The notes below the pieces were generated by a model. That model saw only the letters and a list, made by a program, of their open reading frames with translations, made no database searches and had not been told where the DNA came from. Below, in pieces: positions 1 to 7,432 of a stretch of 29,555 bases of DNA; within the stretch, counting starts at the first letter, position 1, and each line of letters begins with the position of its first letter. Origin of the DNA: CAZJJK01 sp964546285 (GTDB taxonomy: Bacteria > Spirochaetota > Spirochaetia > Treponematales > Breznakiellaceae). Where the stretch lies: the NCBI GenBank assembly GCA_964546285.1, contig CAZJJK010000029.1:1-29555 (forward strand), given 5' to 3'. Made by a program: the position numbers and the translations under genes.

Positions 1-409
1 AATACAAATAATAGCAATAAAACTGCGCTTGCCATTATTGTCGGCTTTCAAAAGTGGAAAACTTTTGAAAGCGCCTCATCTGTCCATAAGTATTGAAGGC
101 AGGATTTTTAGCTATTTTTTATTCCTCCGTTATCGCTAGCGTAGATTTACACCATGCGCTTCTTTCTTAGGCGAGACAGTCTAGCGTGAGTTGAGTAATA
201 TGGTTTTACCTAATACCTTATATATTTATTATTTAACTAACACGACAGAAAAAGCAAAAAGCCAACTACGCTCATAAGCGCCTTTCCGTATGAACTTATT
301 CCCATAATGATAAAAAAATAAGGGATAGGCAAAAGCTAGCTTACCGGCTAACGAGAGGTTCCGCCAGGGGAATTCCGGCCTTCCCTTCTGGCGATGTGAT
401 CGGCCGGTA
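1..409. other. AT-rich region beyond the flagellar operon, no convincing gene
   Basis: This stretch follows the end of fliJ on the minus strand. It becomes markedly AT-rich below about position 345, unlike the coding DNA to its right. It holds a perfect palindrome (44-72) and a doubtful 62-codon ORF (229-417), both listed separately. On the minus strand an ATG at 35-33 overlaps a TAA stop (TAATG) and opens a hydrophobic run (M-A-S-A-V-L-L-L-L-F-V) that leaves the window. This could be the signal segment of the next gene but is too short to call. A GGAGG at about position 130 on the minus strand is followed by no standard start codon at usual spacing. No tRNA fold or T-tract terminator was seen. 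Confidence 0.5.
44..72. repeat. Perfect 12-bp palindrome with 5-nt loop
   Basis: GCTTTCAAAAGT (44-55), loop GGAAA (56-60) and ACTTTTGAAAGC (61-72) form a perfect 12-bp stem. Neither strand has a T-run directly after the stem, so it is not a typical intrinsic terminator. On the minus strand it lies about 10 nt upstream of the ATG at 35, so it could affect translation of a gene beginning there. A related imperfect palindrome with the same AAAAGT half and a 5-nt loop lies at 29525-29555. Confidence 0.7.
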
Positions 410-417
410 TTATCCAT
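229..417 (-). CDS. Doubtful 62-aa ORF overlapping the fliJ stop
   Basis: I do not recognise this product. The ATG at 417 overlaps the fliJ stop (410-412) by 8 bases, the kind of overlap seen throughout the operon, but no Shine-Dalgarno sequence precedes it. The protein starts basic and hydrophilic, then has two aromatic-rich hydrophobic patches near residues 25-35 and 50-60. GC-rich coding-like composition persists only to about position 345 and then turns AT-rich, so this may be a decayed remnant or chance frame. In some spirochaetes fliJ is followed by a flagellar collar gene (flbB); this sequence does not resemble my memory of that family. Confidence 0.2.
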   Translation of the reverse strand: MDNTGRSHRQKGRPEFPWRNLSLAGKLAFAYPLFFYHYGNKFIRKGAYERSWLFAFSVVLVK

Positions 418-844
418 GATGAAAACGTCGCCGTCCGGCGGTATCGTCAATTTCCTTAGTTTCCTCGAGCATATAGGCTTTTTTATAGGCCTCTAAACGT
501 TTTGTCCTCAATTTATCCAAAACCTTACGCTTTTGAGCGGCTTCTCTATACGTTTCACGGGCGGCGGCGACCAGTAATTCCGCCTTGGCGCTTTCAAGCA
601 GCAGCTTATCTTTTAATCGATCCAAACGAAGCAAGTATAGCTCACTGACACGCATGTCGGCGCCGCTTTTACCCGCCGCGAATCGTTCGGAGGCCGCGGC
701 TGAGCGCTCCTCCGCTAAGCTTTTTATTTGGTTTTCCAGCGCCGCCAGCTCGCCATTGGCCCGCGCCAGCTTCAGTTCGCTTTCTTTCTCCTCAAAACTT
801 CGCAACTCCAAGAGTTTTTCCAAATCATAGCTAAAGCGCTTCAT
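410..844 (-). CDS. fliJ: Flagellar export chaperone-like protein FliJ
   Basis: FliJ is a cytoplasmic coiled-coil component of the flagellar type III export apparatus that associates with the FliI ATPase ring and helps couple it to the export gate. This 144-residue protein is nearly all charged helix (Glu, Lys, Arg, Ala and Leu rich with heptad-like spacing) from about residue 8 to 130, and its length matches the family. Primary sequence alone would be weak evidence, but the gene lies directly after fliI and overlaps it by the 4-base ATGA, the standard fliH-fliI-fliJ order. It is the last confident gene of the flagellar operon. The tail after residue 130 is rich in Arg and His. Confidence 0.85.
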   Translation of the reverse strand: MKRFSYDLEKLLELRSFEEKESELKLARANGELAALENQIKSLAEERSAAASERFAAGKSGADMRVSELYLLRLDRLKDKLLLESAKAELLVAAARETYREAAQKRKVLDKLRTKRLEAYKKAYMLEETKEIDDTAGRRRFHHG

Positions 845-2190
845 ACATGATAACCCGAATATTCCTCAAGCGGTATTTCCATATCGGCGGCGGCGCTCAA
901 GGCCGTCATAGTCTCCGTCAATCCAGCCTTTTCCTCTATGTCTTGGACTAAAAAACTTTCCAACACGGGCCTTTTAGCGATAGCCTCATCTATAGCCGGA
1001 TTCGTGCCGCTTTTATACGCGCCTACATCGATCAGGTCTTCGGCTTCCGCGTAAACCGCCATAAGCTTCCGCAAATAAGCGGCGGCCTTACGGGTAACGG
1101 GCCCAGAAACGGCTGGCGCTAAACGGGAAATACTTGAGAGAATGTCGATAGCCGGATAATGGCTGCGCTGGGCGAGTCTCCTTTGCAAGACGATATGACC
1201 GTCAAGAATACCCCGCACCGCGTCCGAGATAGGTTCGTCCATATCGTCGCCATCCACCAATATCGTATAAAAACCGGTAATCGTGCCCCTTTCCGATGTA
1301 CCGCAGCGCTCTAGGAGCTTCGGCAGCGAATCGAAAACGGAGGGGGTGTATCCTCGGGTGGCTGGCGGCTCGCCCACCGCTAAACCTATCTCACGTTGGG
1401 CTCTGGCGAATCGGGTTACAGAATCGAAGAGGAGCATCACATCCTTACCGCGGTCACGGAAATATTCGGCGACGGCGGTGGCCACATAGGCGCCGCGCAG
1501 ACGGTTGAGCGGAGGCGCGCTGGATGGGGACACGATAAGCACCGATCGTTTCAGCCCTTCCTCGCCTAAATCGTTTTCAATAAAATCGCGGACTTCGCGG
1601 CCGCGCTCCCCAATAAGGGCGATCACATTGACATCGGCGCTGGTATTGCGGGCTATCATGCCGAGCAGAGTGGATTTGCCTATGCCGGACCCCGCGAATA
1701 TGCCTAAGCGTTGCCCCTTTCCCACCGGCAGCAGGCCATCAATGGCGCGGACGCCGGTAACAACCCGTTCCTTTATTCGCCGACGAGTAAGCGGATCCGG
1801 CGCCTGAGCGACCGCGGGATAGCGTATAGCCGCTTCAATTTCCCCTAAACCGTCAGCCGGCCGCCCCAACGCGTCTAGAGTCCGTCCCAAAAGCTTATCC
1901 GACATCGGCACCGTTAAAAGGCCGCCCCCAGCCACGACCCGCGCGCCTATCTCTAGTCCGGCTGTCTCATCAAAGACCATAAGTTGCACAAATTCACCGC
2001 GCAAGCCTACTACCTCAGCCAGACATTCCTTGCCCGCCTTTGGAAGTTCTATCCGGCATATTTCGCCAACGCTGGCCTGAGGGCCCCGGCTTTCTATCAA
2101 AAGCCCTTGGACCTTTACGATCGTTCCGGAACATTTAATGGGATCTATAGCCTCAGCGGCCATAAAGTATTTATCTAGTAGGCTTTCCAT
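841..2190 (-). CDS. fliI: Flagellum-specific export ATPase FliI
   Basis: FliI is the hexameric ATPase of the flagellar type III secretion apparatus, related to the F1 beta subunit. It acts at the cytoplasmic base of the motor and promotes delivery of rod, hook and filament subunits. The 449-residue length is typical. The Walker A loop GSGIGKST is at residues 167-174. The stretch ALIGERGREVRDF and a Walker B region ending LLFDS follow, both characteristic of the FliI/SctN family. The start overlaps the fliH stop by one base (TGATG) and the end overlaps fliJ by ATGA, indicating translational coupling. The regulator fliH lies immediately upstream. Confidence 0.97.
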   Translation of the reverse strand: MESLLDKYFMAAEAIDPIKCSGTIVKVQGLLIESRGPQASVGEICRIELPKAGKECLAEVVGLRGEFVQLMVFDETAGLEIGARVVAGGGLLTVPMSDKLLGRTLDALGRPADGLGEIEAAIRYPAVAQAPDPLTRRRIKERVVTGVRAIDGLLPVGKGQRLGIFAGSGIGKSTLLGMIARNTSADVNVIALIGERGREVRDFIENDLGEEGLKRSVLIVSPSSAPPLNRLRGAYVATAVAEYFRDRGKDVMLLFDSVTRFARAQREIGLAVGEPPATRGYTPSVFDSLPKLLERCGTSERGTITGFYTILVDGDDMDEPISDAVRGILDGHIVLQRRLAQRSHYPAIDILSSISRLAPAVSGPVTRKAAAYLRKLMAVYAEAEDLIDVGAYKSGTNPAIDEAIAKRPVLESFLVQDIEEKAGLTETMTALSAAADMEIPLEEYSGYHV

Positions 2191-3146
2191 CAGGCTTCAT
2201 CGGGGGCGGCCGCCTCTGGTCTTGGCTTGGAAACGATCGGCGACAACTCCATAATCTTCTGTTCCAGTTCCGCCAACTGACTAGCTATGCGGGCGTCTAT
2301 TTCGCCATATTCCGTCTCGATAATACAACCGCCGCGGTCCACGGTAGAATCCTCCTGAACCGTCACCTCTTTTACGCCCTCAATTATCCGGATAAAATCC
2401 TTTACATGTTCGGTAGTAAGCTTAAGGTCATCCAAATTTACGCGTATAATCACATTTCCGCGGCCCTTCACCTTGCGAAGCGCTTGGATGACATTAGAAA
2501 TAACGATAGAGCGCTGATTCTCTGAAATGACCTTAACCACTTTACGCGCGATAAGCAAAACCAAGTCAACAAGCTGCCGCTCGGTTTCCACCAGGATTTC
2601 CGTCCGCTTAGCTTGAGCCCGCTCCAAAACGACATGCAACCGTTCCACTAGGCGTTCGGCTTCCGCTCGGCCTTCCGCGAAACCTTCCTCGCGGCCGGTG
2701 TCGTAGCCTCGCTTTTCATTGGCCTTCCGTTCGGTCTCAGCGCCGCGTTTTGCTTCCGCCAACAGTTCATCAGCCTCACGCCGCGCTTCCGCCACCACGC
2801 TAGCGGCTTCTTCCTCGGCCGTCCGCTTGTCGGCATCGATCTGATCGGTCCTTCGTTTTACTTCTTGAAAAGCCGCCGCTTCGGCGTCGCGAATGATACG
2901 CTCAGCCTCCGTTTTCGCGGCGTTAATCATCGCCTCTTTTTCTTTAGCCCATTCCGCTTTGAACGCTTCCGCCTCGCGGCGCAGATCATCAGCTGTCGGC
3001 CCCTCATAAGCCTCCACAGCCTCATTGGGGTTCTCGCCTTCCGGCTCCATAACCGAAACAGCCCCAGTAGCGGACATTGGCGGGGAGAGCATCACCTTCT
3101 GTTTGCTGATGACGACTTCACCTTGGCGGAATACAATTTTAGCCAT
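2190..3146 (-). CDS. fliH: Flagellar assembly protein FliH
   Basis: FliH binds FliI in the cytoplasm, regulates its ATPase activity and links it to the switch complex (in spirochaetes forming the spokes of the export apparatus). The 318-residue protein has a variable N-terminus, a long Glu/Ala/Arg-rich helix from about residue 50 to 165 with a glycine-spaced segment near 145-160 (RGYDTGREEGFAEGRAEAER), and a C-terminal globular domain of the V-ATPase subunit E type from about 175 to 300. It is longer than the roughly 230 residues of enterobacterial FliH, mainly in the coiled coil. A strong GGGAGGAGCC site precedes the ATG; the gap from fliG is 12 bases. Confidence 0.93.
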   Translation of the reverse strand: MAKIVFRQGEVVISKQKVMLSPPMSATGAVSVMEPEGENPNEAVEAYEGPTADDLRREAEAFKAEWAKEKEAMINAAKTEAERIIRDAEAAAFQEVKRRTDQIDADKRTAEEEAASVVAEARREADELLAEAKRGAETERKANEKRGYDTGREEGFAEGRAEAERLVERLHVVLERAQAKRTEILVETERQLVDLVLLIARKVVKVISENQRSIVISNVIQALRKVKGRGNVIIRVNLDDLKLTTEHVKDFIRIIEGVKEVTVQEDSTVDRGGCIIETEYGEIDARIASQLAELEQKIMELSPIVSKPRPEAAAPDEA

Positions 3147-3158
3147 CGGCTCCTCCCG

Positions 3159-4217
3159 TTAAACGACCAGCTCGTCCTCTCCAGAACGGGCGACCACTAT
3201 TTCGCCGGTATCCTCAAGATGCCGTATTATGGAAACGATACGTTGCTGAGCTTCCTCAACATCCTTTAGGCGTATCGGACCCATATATTCCATATCTTCC
3301 CTAAGCATTCCGGCGGCTCGCTTACTCATATTGCGGAATATCTTGTCTTGAACTTCGGTATCGACTGACTTAAGGGCCTTTGCCAATTCCTGGGAATCAA
3401 CTTCGCGCAAAACCTTTTGAATGGCGCGATCATCCAGCATAACGATATCCTCAAACACGAACATGCGTTTTTTAATCTCTTCCGCCAGTTCGGGATCATC
3501 GTCTTCCAAAGCTTCAATAATCATCTTCTCGGAAGACCTATCCACCAAGTTAAGTATCTCCACTATGCTCTCAACACCGCCGGCCTGGGTATAATCCTCA
3601 CTGGACAGGGTGGACAGTTTCTTTTCCAAAACCCGCTCCACTTCCCTTAAGGTTTCAGGACTAGTCCGGTCCATGGTGGCTATACGACGGGCAACATCGC
3701 TCTGTATATCGTGCTGCAGGTTCTGTAGGATAATGGACGCTTTATTCGGCTCAAGATAGGCCAGAATGAGAGCGATGGTTTGGGGATGTTCCTGCTGAAT
3801 GAAGTTGAGGAGATGGGCGGGATCGGTTCGACGTATAAAATCGAAAGGCCGAACTTGGAGCGAGCTAGTCAAGCGATTGATTATTTCGATAGCTTTTTGA
3901 CTGCCCAGCGCCTTTTCCAATAATTCACGGGCGTAATCTATACCGCCGGTAGAGATGAATTCAGAAGCCATCATCAATTCCTGGAATTCCAGAAGGATGG
4001 CGTCCTTTTGCTCAGGCTCCACGGTTTCCAAGCGAGCGATCTCAAAGGTCAGAGTTTCAATCTCGTCCTCGCGAAGGTGCTTGAAAATTTCCGCCGAGAT
4101 TTCCGAGCCTACGGAAACCAGGAAAATAGCCGCTTTTTGGCGTCCGCCCAAATCTTTTGGCGATTTGGACTTCTTTGCGGAACTAGCGCCGGCGATGGCG
4201 GTTTTGCCTTTTGCCAT
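3159..4217 (-). CDS. fliG: Flagellar motor switch protein FliG
   Basis: FliG forms the top of the C-ring and receives torque from MotA; CheY-P-driven changes in it set rotation direction. The protein is 352 residues with a Lys/Ala-rich N-terminal extension of about 22 residues before the conserved FliG core. The middle-domain EHPQT motif is at residues 143-147. The C-terminal domain has MFVFEDI (252-258) followed by the charged torque helix LDDRAIQKVLREVD (261-274). The fliF stop and the fliG ATG are one base apart, and the GGAGGAATAAT site lies across the fliF stop. Spirochaetes may carry two fliG paralogues; this is the one in the fliF operon. Confidence 0.97.
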   Translation of the reverse strand: MAKGKTAIAGASSAKKSKSPKDLGGRQKAAIFLVSVGSEISAEIFKHLREDEIETLTFEIARLETVEPEQKDAILLEFQELMMASEFISTGGIDYARELLEKALGSQKAIEIINRLTSSLQVRPFDFIRRTDPAHLLNFIQQEHPQTIALILAYLEPNKASIILQNLQHDIQSDVARRIATMDRTSPETLREVERVLEKKLSTLSSEDYTQAGGVESIVEILNLVDRSSEKMIIEALEDDDPELAEEIKKRMFVFEDIVMLDDRAIQKVLREVDSQELAKALKSVDTEVQDKIFRNMSKRAAGMLREDMEYMGPIRLKDVEEAQQRIVSIIRHLEDTGEIVVARSGEDELVV

Positions 4218-4218
4218 A

Positions 4219-5922
4219 TTATTCCTCCAGAAGCCAGGTGCGGATAAGCTGGGCTACATCTTCCGGATGATCCTTAGCCATATTGATGGCGTTTTCCTGA
4301 AGCTCCATTCGTTTCCGTTCCTCAACGGACATGGATACCTCCACGCCCTCCTCCTCCGCCTGACGCAGAGCGCTTTCCCTAAGCATCTGGTGCTGCCGCG
4401 ACAGTTCTTCTTCGCGCAGACGCCGCCGCCTATCCATTTCACGGGATATCATTCGGTAAACGATAAAGAAGATCAAAAGAGTCGCCAGACCAATCAGTGA
4501 ATACAAAACAGTTTGCTCAAACTGCCGTTTCCGGACAAAGGCGGCGTCCGCTTCGGCGAATTCATGACTGCGGTCAAATTGAATATTGCGCACCGTGACG
4601 GAGTCGCCTCTAATGCGGCTAAACCCAACCGCGTCCTGCACAAGGGCTTCGGCGTCGCGTAGTTCCTCGGCGTTTACGGGGATATAGTCACGGGCAAGCG
4701 AACCATCGGCGTTAACGACAACCTTGCCTTCCTCATCATAGCGCAGTTTCCAGCTTCCATCGATATTTACCGACACGGTTACCCTATCCACCGTGGGGCT
4801 TTTCTCCTCCTGAGTATCGCGGCGGTTAACTTCCTCATTTTGGGTCTGGGTGGACTGGGTAACTTTGCCATAAAGGTTGGACATATCCTTAAAAGCTGGC
4901 GCCGTCTGGCCTTCAACGCCGGATGGTCCTTCCGGATTAAAGCCGGTACCTTCCCAGTCCGTTGAGGAAGTTGATAAAGAACGGGTAATGGATGGCTGAA
5001 TCTCGGAATCATCATAGGGAGTATCGGGATTGTCCGGCCTAATGGTAACGGGGAAATACTCCTCAGTCTGTATGATTTTCTTAGACATATCCATATCGAT
5101 CTTAACATTAAGGTCACGAACCCGATCCGAGGTATAAATTTGCTGGAGAGCGCGCAACACTTGAGCCCGATACTGCGCTTCCAGCGAAGCGACCAATCTC
5201 TGTTCACGTTTACTGACTTCAAGTCGGTCTATATCGGCTAAGCCGGCGAAATCGTTAAGAATCAATCCGGATTGATCGGAAATAACGATATTTTCATCGG
5301 TAAGTCCCTCAACGGCGAATTTCAGTATCTTCTGAATTCCTTCTATCTTTTTTCGGTCTTCAGCTATATCGCTGCCGGGCTTGGGCGTCAGAATAACGCT
5401 GGCGGTTACCGGATTTTGATCGGCTTGGAATAATTGTTTTTCAGGCATCACCAAGGTGACATTAGCGTCATCCACATCCTCCAAGGCCTTGATGTGTTCG
5501 CGGACCATCGCGGTAATAGAACGCTGGAGGTTTACGTTACGCTCAAAATCGGTAATGGTCCAACGTTCCACATCAAACAGGGACCAGGGGTCGGTATCGT
5601 CGGGAATCAAGTCCTCCCGAATTAGGATTGACCGCATACGTCGCGCGCTTGTCTCATCGGGAACCTGAATAACGCCGGCGGGACTGACCGTGGCGGAAAC
5701 GCCTTCAGCGTTTATCCTTGTCAGGATGCGGTCCCGCTGGACCTCATCACGAATGGGCGCGTCTATAACCGGGACCATGGTCGGCGAGGCGGAAACGACA
5801 AAGAGGATAACCAGAGCGACAATCGCCGCGACGACGATACCGACAAAGGTCAACTTTTGAACGAGCGACCGAGCCTTCCAAAAGACTTTGGCTTGATCCA
5901 CTATTTTTTTAAGCCATTCCAT
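4219..5922 (-). CDS. fliF: Flagellar MS-ring protein FliF
   Basis: FliF assembles the inner-membrane MS ring on which the rod, switch and export gate are built. The protein is 567 residues, typical of the family. A first transmembrane helix is at about residues 23-45 and a second near 470-491, with the large periplasmic ring-building region between, including a low-complexity Ser/Thr/Asp segment around residues 295-350. The cytoplasmic tail ends in a helix (DHPEDVAQLIRTWLLEE) that in known FliF proteins binds the FliG N-domain. AGGGG precedes the ATG. A 71-bp gap holding two hairpins separates it from fliE. Confidence 0.97.
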   Translation of the reverse strand: MEWLKKIVDQAKVFWKARSLVQKLTFVGIVVAAIVALVILFVVSASPTMVPVIDAPIRDEVQRDRILTRINAEGVSATVSPAGVIQVPDETSARRMRSILIREDLIPDDTDPWSLFDVERWTITDFERNVNLQRSITAMVREHIKALEDVDDANVTLVMPEKQLFQADQNPVTASVILTPKPGSDIAEDRKKIEGIQKILKFAVEGLTDENIVISDQSGLILNDFAGLADIDRLEVSKREQRLVASLEAQYRAQVLRALQQIYTSDRVRDLNVKIDMDMSKKIIQTEEYFPVTIRPDNPDTPYDDSEIQPSITRSLSTSSTDWEGTGFNPEGPSGVEGQTAPAFKDMSNLYGKVTQSTQTQNEEVNRRDTQEEKSPTVDRVTVSVNIDGSWKLRYDEEGKVVVNADGSLARDYIPVNAEELRDAEALVQDAVGFSRIRGDSVTVRNIQFDRSHEFAEADAAFVRKRQFEQTVLYSLIGLATLLIFFIVYRMISREMDRRRRLREEELSRQHQMLRESALRQAEEEGVEVSMSVEERKRMELQENAINMAKDHPEDVAQLIRTWLLEE

Positions 5923-5949
5923 CTTGTTCCCCTCCCCAGAAGAACCGAC

Positions 5950-6001
5950 AGCCCGTCCAGCGGGCTAAGCGGACGCGGTCACCCCGCGCTGCGTCACCGC
6001 G
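5950..6001. other. Two consecutive hairpins between fliE and fliF
   Basis: AGCCCG (5950-5955) pairs with CGGGCT (5961-5966) around a 5-nt loop. CGCGGT (5974-5979) pairs with ACCGCG (5996-6001) around a longer GC-rich loop; the outer arm includes the fliE stop codon. No T-run follows, so termination is unlikely. A role in RNA processing or in setting the fliE to fliF expression ratio is inference. Confidence 0.4.
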
Positions 6002-6446
6002 TGTTAATAATATCCTTCCACGCGCTGACAATACGGTTCAGTACCGTCCGAGATATATTTAACGATAAATTAGCCTTAGCCATGGCGATGGTTACATCGT
6101 GAGCGTCCACGGAATCGGGATCAACTATCAACGCTTCAAACATTTTTGTGCTTTGGGCCTGGTCGGCGTTCACCTCATCCAAAGCCTTTAGCATCGCTTC
6201 CTGAAATGAACCGGCGCCGTTGATCTGATCGGCGCCGATAGCGTCGCCTAAGGCCGCCAGATTGGTTCCGCTAGACGCGAAGGAGGCCAATTGCCTCAGA
6301 TCGGCCGCGGGAAGAGCCGATGAAGAAGACCCAGAAACAGCGAGCCGGGCGTTTTCGGCGTCACTTTGCGGCAATAAATGCCTAGGATTGGTTACCGCCA
6401 TCGGGATGCGGTCGCCCGTTACCAGCTCTGGTTTAAAGATTGTCAT
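5994..6446 (-). CDS. fliE: Flagellar hook-basal body protein FliE
   Basis: FliE is the small protein joining the MS ring to the proximal rod, and an early export substrate. The C-terminal half carries the family pattern: a region like SFQEAMLKALDEVNADQAQS, an Asp/Val/His segment (DSVDAHDVTIAMAKANLSLNISRTV), then a helix containing VLNRIVSAWKDI. At 150 residues it is longer than the usual 100-115 because of a Ser/Ala-rich N-terminal region of about 50 residues. The start at 6446 is supported by GGGAGG overlapping the flgC stop, 8 bases upstream. It lies in the standard flgB-flgC-fliE order. Confidence 0.95.
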   Translation of the reverse strand: MTIFKPELVTGDRIPMAVTNPRHLLPQSDAENARLAVSGSSSSALPAADLRQLASFASSGTNLAALGDAIGADQINGAGSFQEAMLKALDEVNADQAQSTKMFEALIVDPDSVDAHDVTIAMAKANLSLNISRTVLNRIVSAWKDIINTR

Positions 6447-6451
6447 CTAGC

Positions 6452-6910
6452 CTACCTCCCGCCTATCTCAAGCGCTTTCAGAAACATCGATTTGGCTCCA
6501 TCAATCACCGAAGCGTTCGCCTCATACGCCCGCGAAGACGCGATCAGGTCAACCATTTCCGTCACGATGTTGACGTTGGGCATTTCCACATACCCCGCGC
6601 GTTCGCCGCTTTTGATAGCGTCCGGGTGGGTAGGATCATAAACCAAACGAGGCGGCGTATCGTCTTTTTCAACACCAACCACGGTTACGCCGGAACCGAG
6701 GCCGCCGTCCATTAGGTCCGGCAGAAAGGGCGAGCGCCAATAGGCTTGTTCGGTTCTTGGGCGCATTACGACGCGGCTGCGGCGGAAAGGGCCGCCTTCC
6801 TGGGTGCGGGTGGTAGAAGCGTTGGCGATATTATCGGCGATAACGTCGGAGCGCAGACGCTCAGCGCTTAAGCCGGTGGCGGCGATATTGATGGAACTAA
6901 GTAATCCCAT
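6452..6910 (-). CDS. flgC: Flagellar proximal rod protein FlgC
   Basis: FlgC is a rod component exported by the flagellar type III system. The 152-residue length is typical. The N-terminus has the rod/hook-family signature (SSINIAATGLSAERLRSDVIADNIAN), and the C-terminus has the matching helix (NVNIVTEMVDLIASSRAYEANASV) that forms the D0 coiled coil with it. The gene is 10 bases after flgB and 5 bases before fliE. Confidence 0.97.
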   Translation of the reverse strand: MGLLSSINIAATGLSAERLRSDVIADNIANASTTRTQEGGPFRRSRVVMRPRTEQAYWRSPFLPDLMDGGLGSGVTVVGVEKDDTPPRLVYDPTHPDAIKSGERAGYVEMPNVNIVTEMVDLIASSRAYEANASVIDGAKSMFLKALEIGGR

Positions 6911-6920
6911 GGTTTACTCC

Positions 6921-7340
6921 TTAACTCAGTACCAGGTTGAGCTGGGCGAATTCAAAGGCTTGCGCCTGCGCCATCAGGGTGTACATCAGTTGATTATTGA
7001 GCGCCAGCATCATTTCCTCTTCGGCATCCACATTATTGCCGTTATTTTTGGCGGTACTGACATAATCCAATACCCGACGCGGCTCCACCGTTTTATAATC
7101 CATAGGCCGCCAGTTAGGGATATGCTTGGTATTGGTGCAGGCCAATTCCAAAGCCGGACGGTTTTTTTCAGATTCCAAGGCTTTTTTCAGCTCGCTTTCA
7201 AAATTGACGACTGTCCGTTTATAGTTTGGCGTACCGGCGTTGGAGACATTATTGGCGATCACATCCTGCCTGATAGACGCCGCGTCCATAGCGCGATGCA
7301 GGAGATCAACAGTCTTTGAGAAATCATTTTCTATACGCAT
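6921..7340 (-). CDS. flgB: Flagellar proximal rod protein FlgB
   Basis: FlgB is a proximal rod subunit. The 139-residue protein has the N-terminal rod signature with ASIRQDVIANNVSNAGTPNYKR near residues 20-41 and a C-terminal helix (EEEMMLALNNQLMYTLMAQAQ) typical of FlgB. The start is supported by GAAGGGGG six bases upstream. It is the first flagellar gene after the 92-bp gap following hslU, the largest gap in the minus-strand cluster, and a sigma-28-like motif lies in that gap. In Borrelia and Treponema flgB is the first gene of the rod, MS-ring and export operon. Confidence 0.97.
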   Translation of the reverse strand: MRIENDFSKTVDLLHRAMDAASIRQDVIANNVSNAGTPNYKRTVVNFESELKKALESEKNRPALELACTNTKHIPNWRPMDYKTVEPRRVLDYVSTAKNNGNNVDAEEEMMLALNNQLMYTLMAQAQAFEFAQLNLVLS

Positions 7341-7359
7341 CGGGTACCCCCTTCAATTA

Positions 7360-7387
7360 TGATCGGTACGCTGCCCTTCTCGGTTTA
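7360..7387 (-). promoter_or_regulatory. Candidate sigma-28 (FliA-type) promoter for flgB operon
   Basis: On the minus strand TAAA (7387-7384), a 16-base spacer and ACCGATCA (7367-7360) approach the FliA/SigD pattern TAAA-N15/16-GCCGATAA. The match includes the central CCGAT. It lies in the only sizeable gap of the cluster, directly upstream of flgB. A start about 7 bases downstream would leave a leader of only about a dozen bases beginning at the ribosome-binding site, which weakens the case. Confidence 0.35.
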
Positions 7388-7432
7388 GCGCGGCGCTGTT
7401 ATAGCCGCCGTTGATCGGCGCGTTTTGATGAA

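Noticed and set aside
44..72. Intrinsic terminator of the flagellar operon
   Set aside because: The stem is AT-rich and no T-run follows on the minus strand; it is also more than 330 bases beyond fliJ.
3955..4500. 181-codon open frame on the plus strand across fliG and fliF
   Set aside because: It is antisense to two certain genes, has no ribosome-binding site and encodes no recognisable pattern; open antisense frames are expected in this base composition.
6804..7319. 171-codon plus-strand frame opposite flgC and flgB
   Set aside because: It is fully antisense to two clear rod genes with no start signal.
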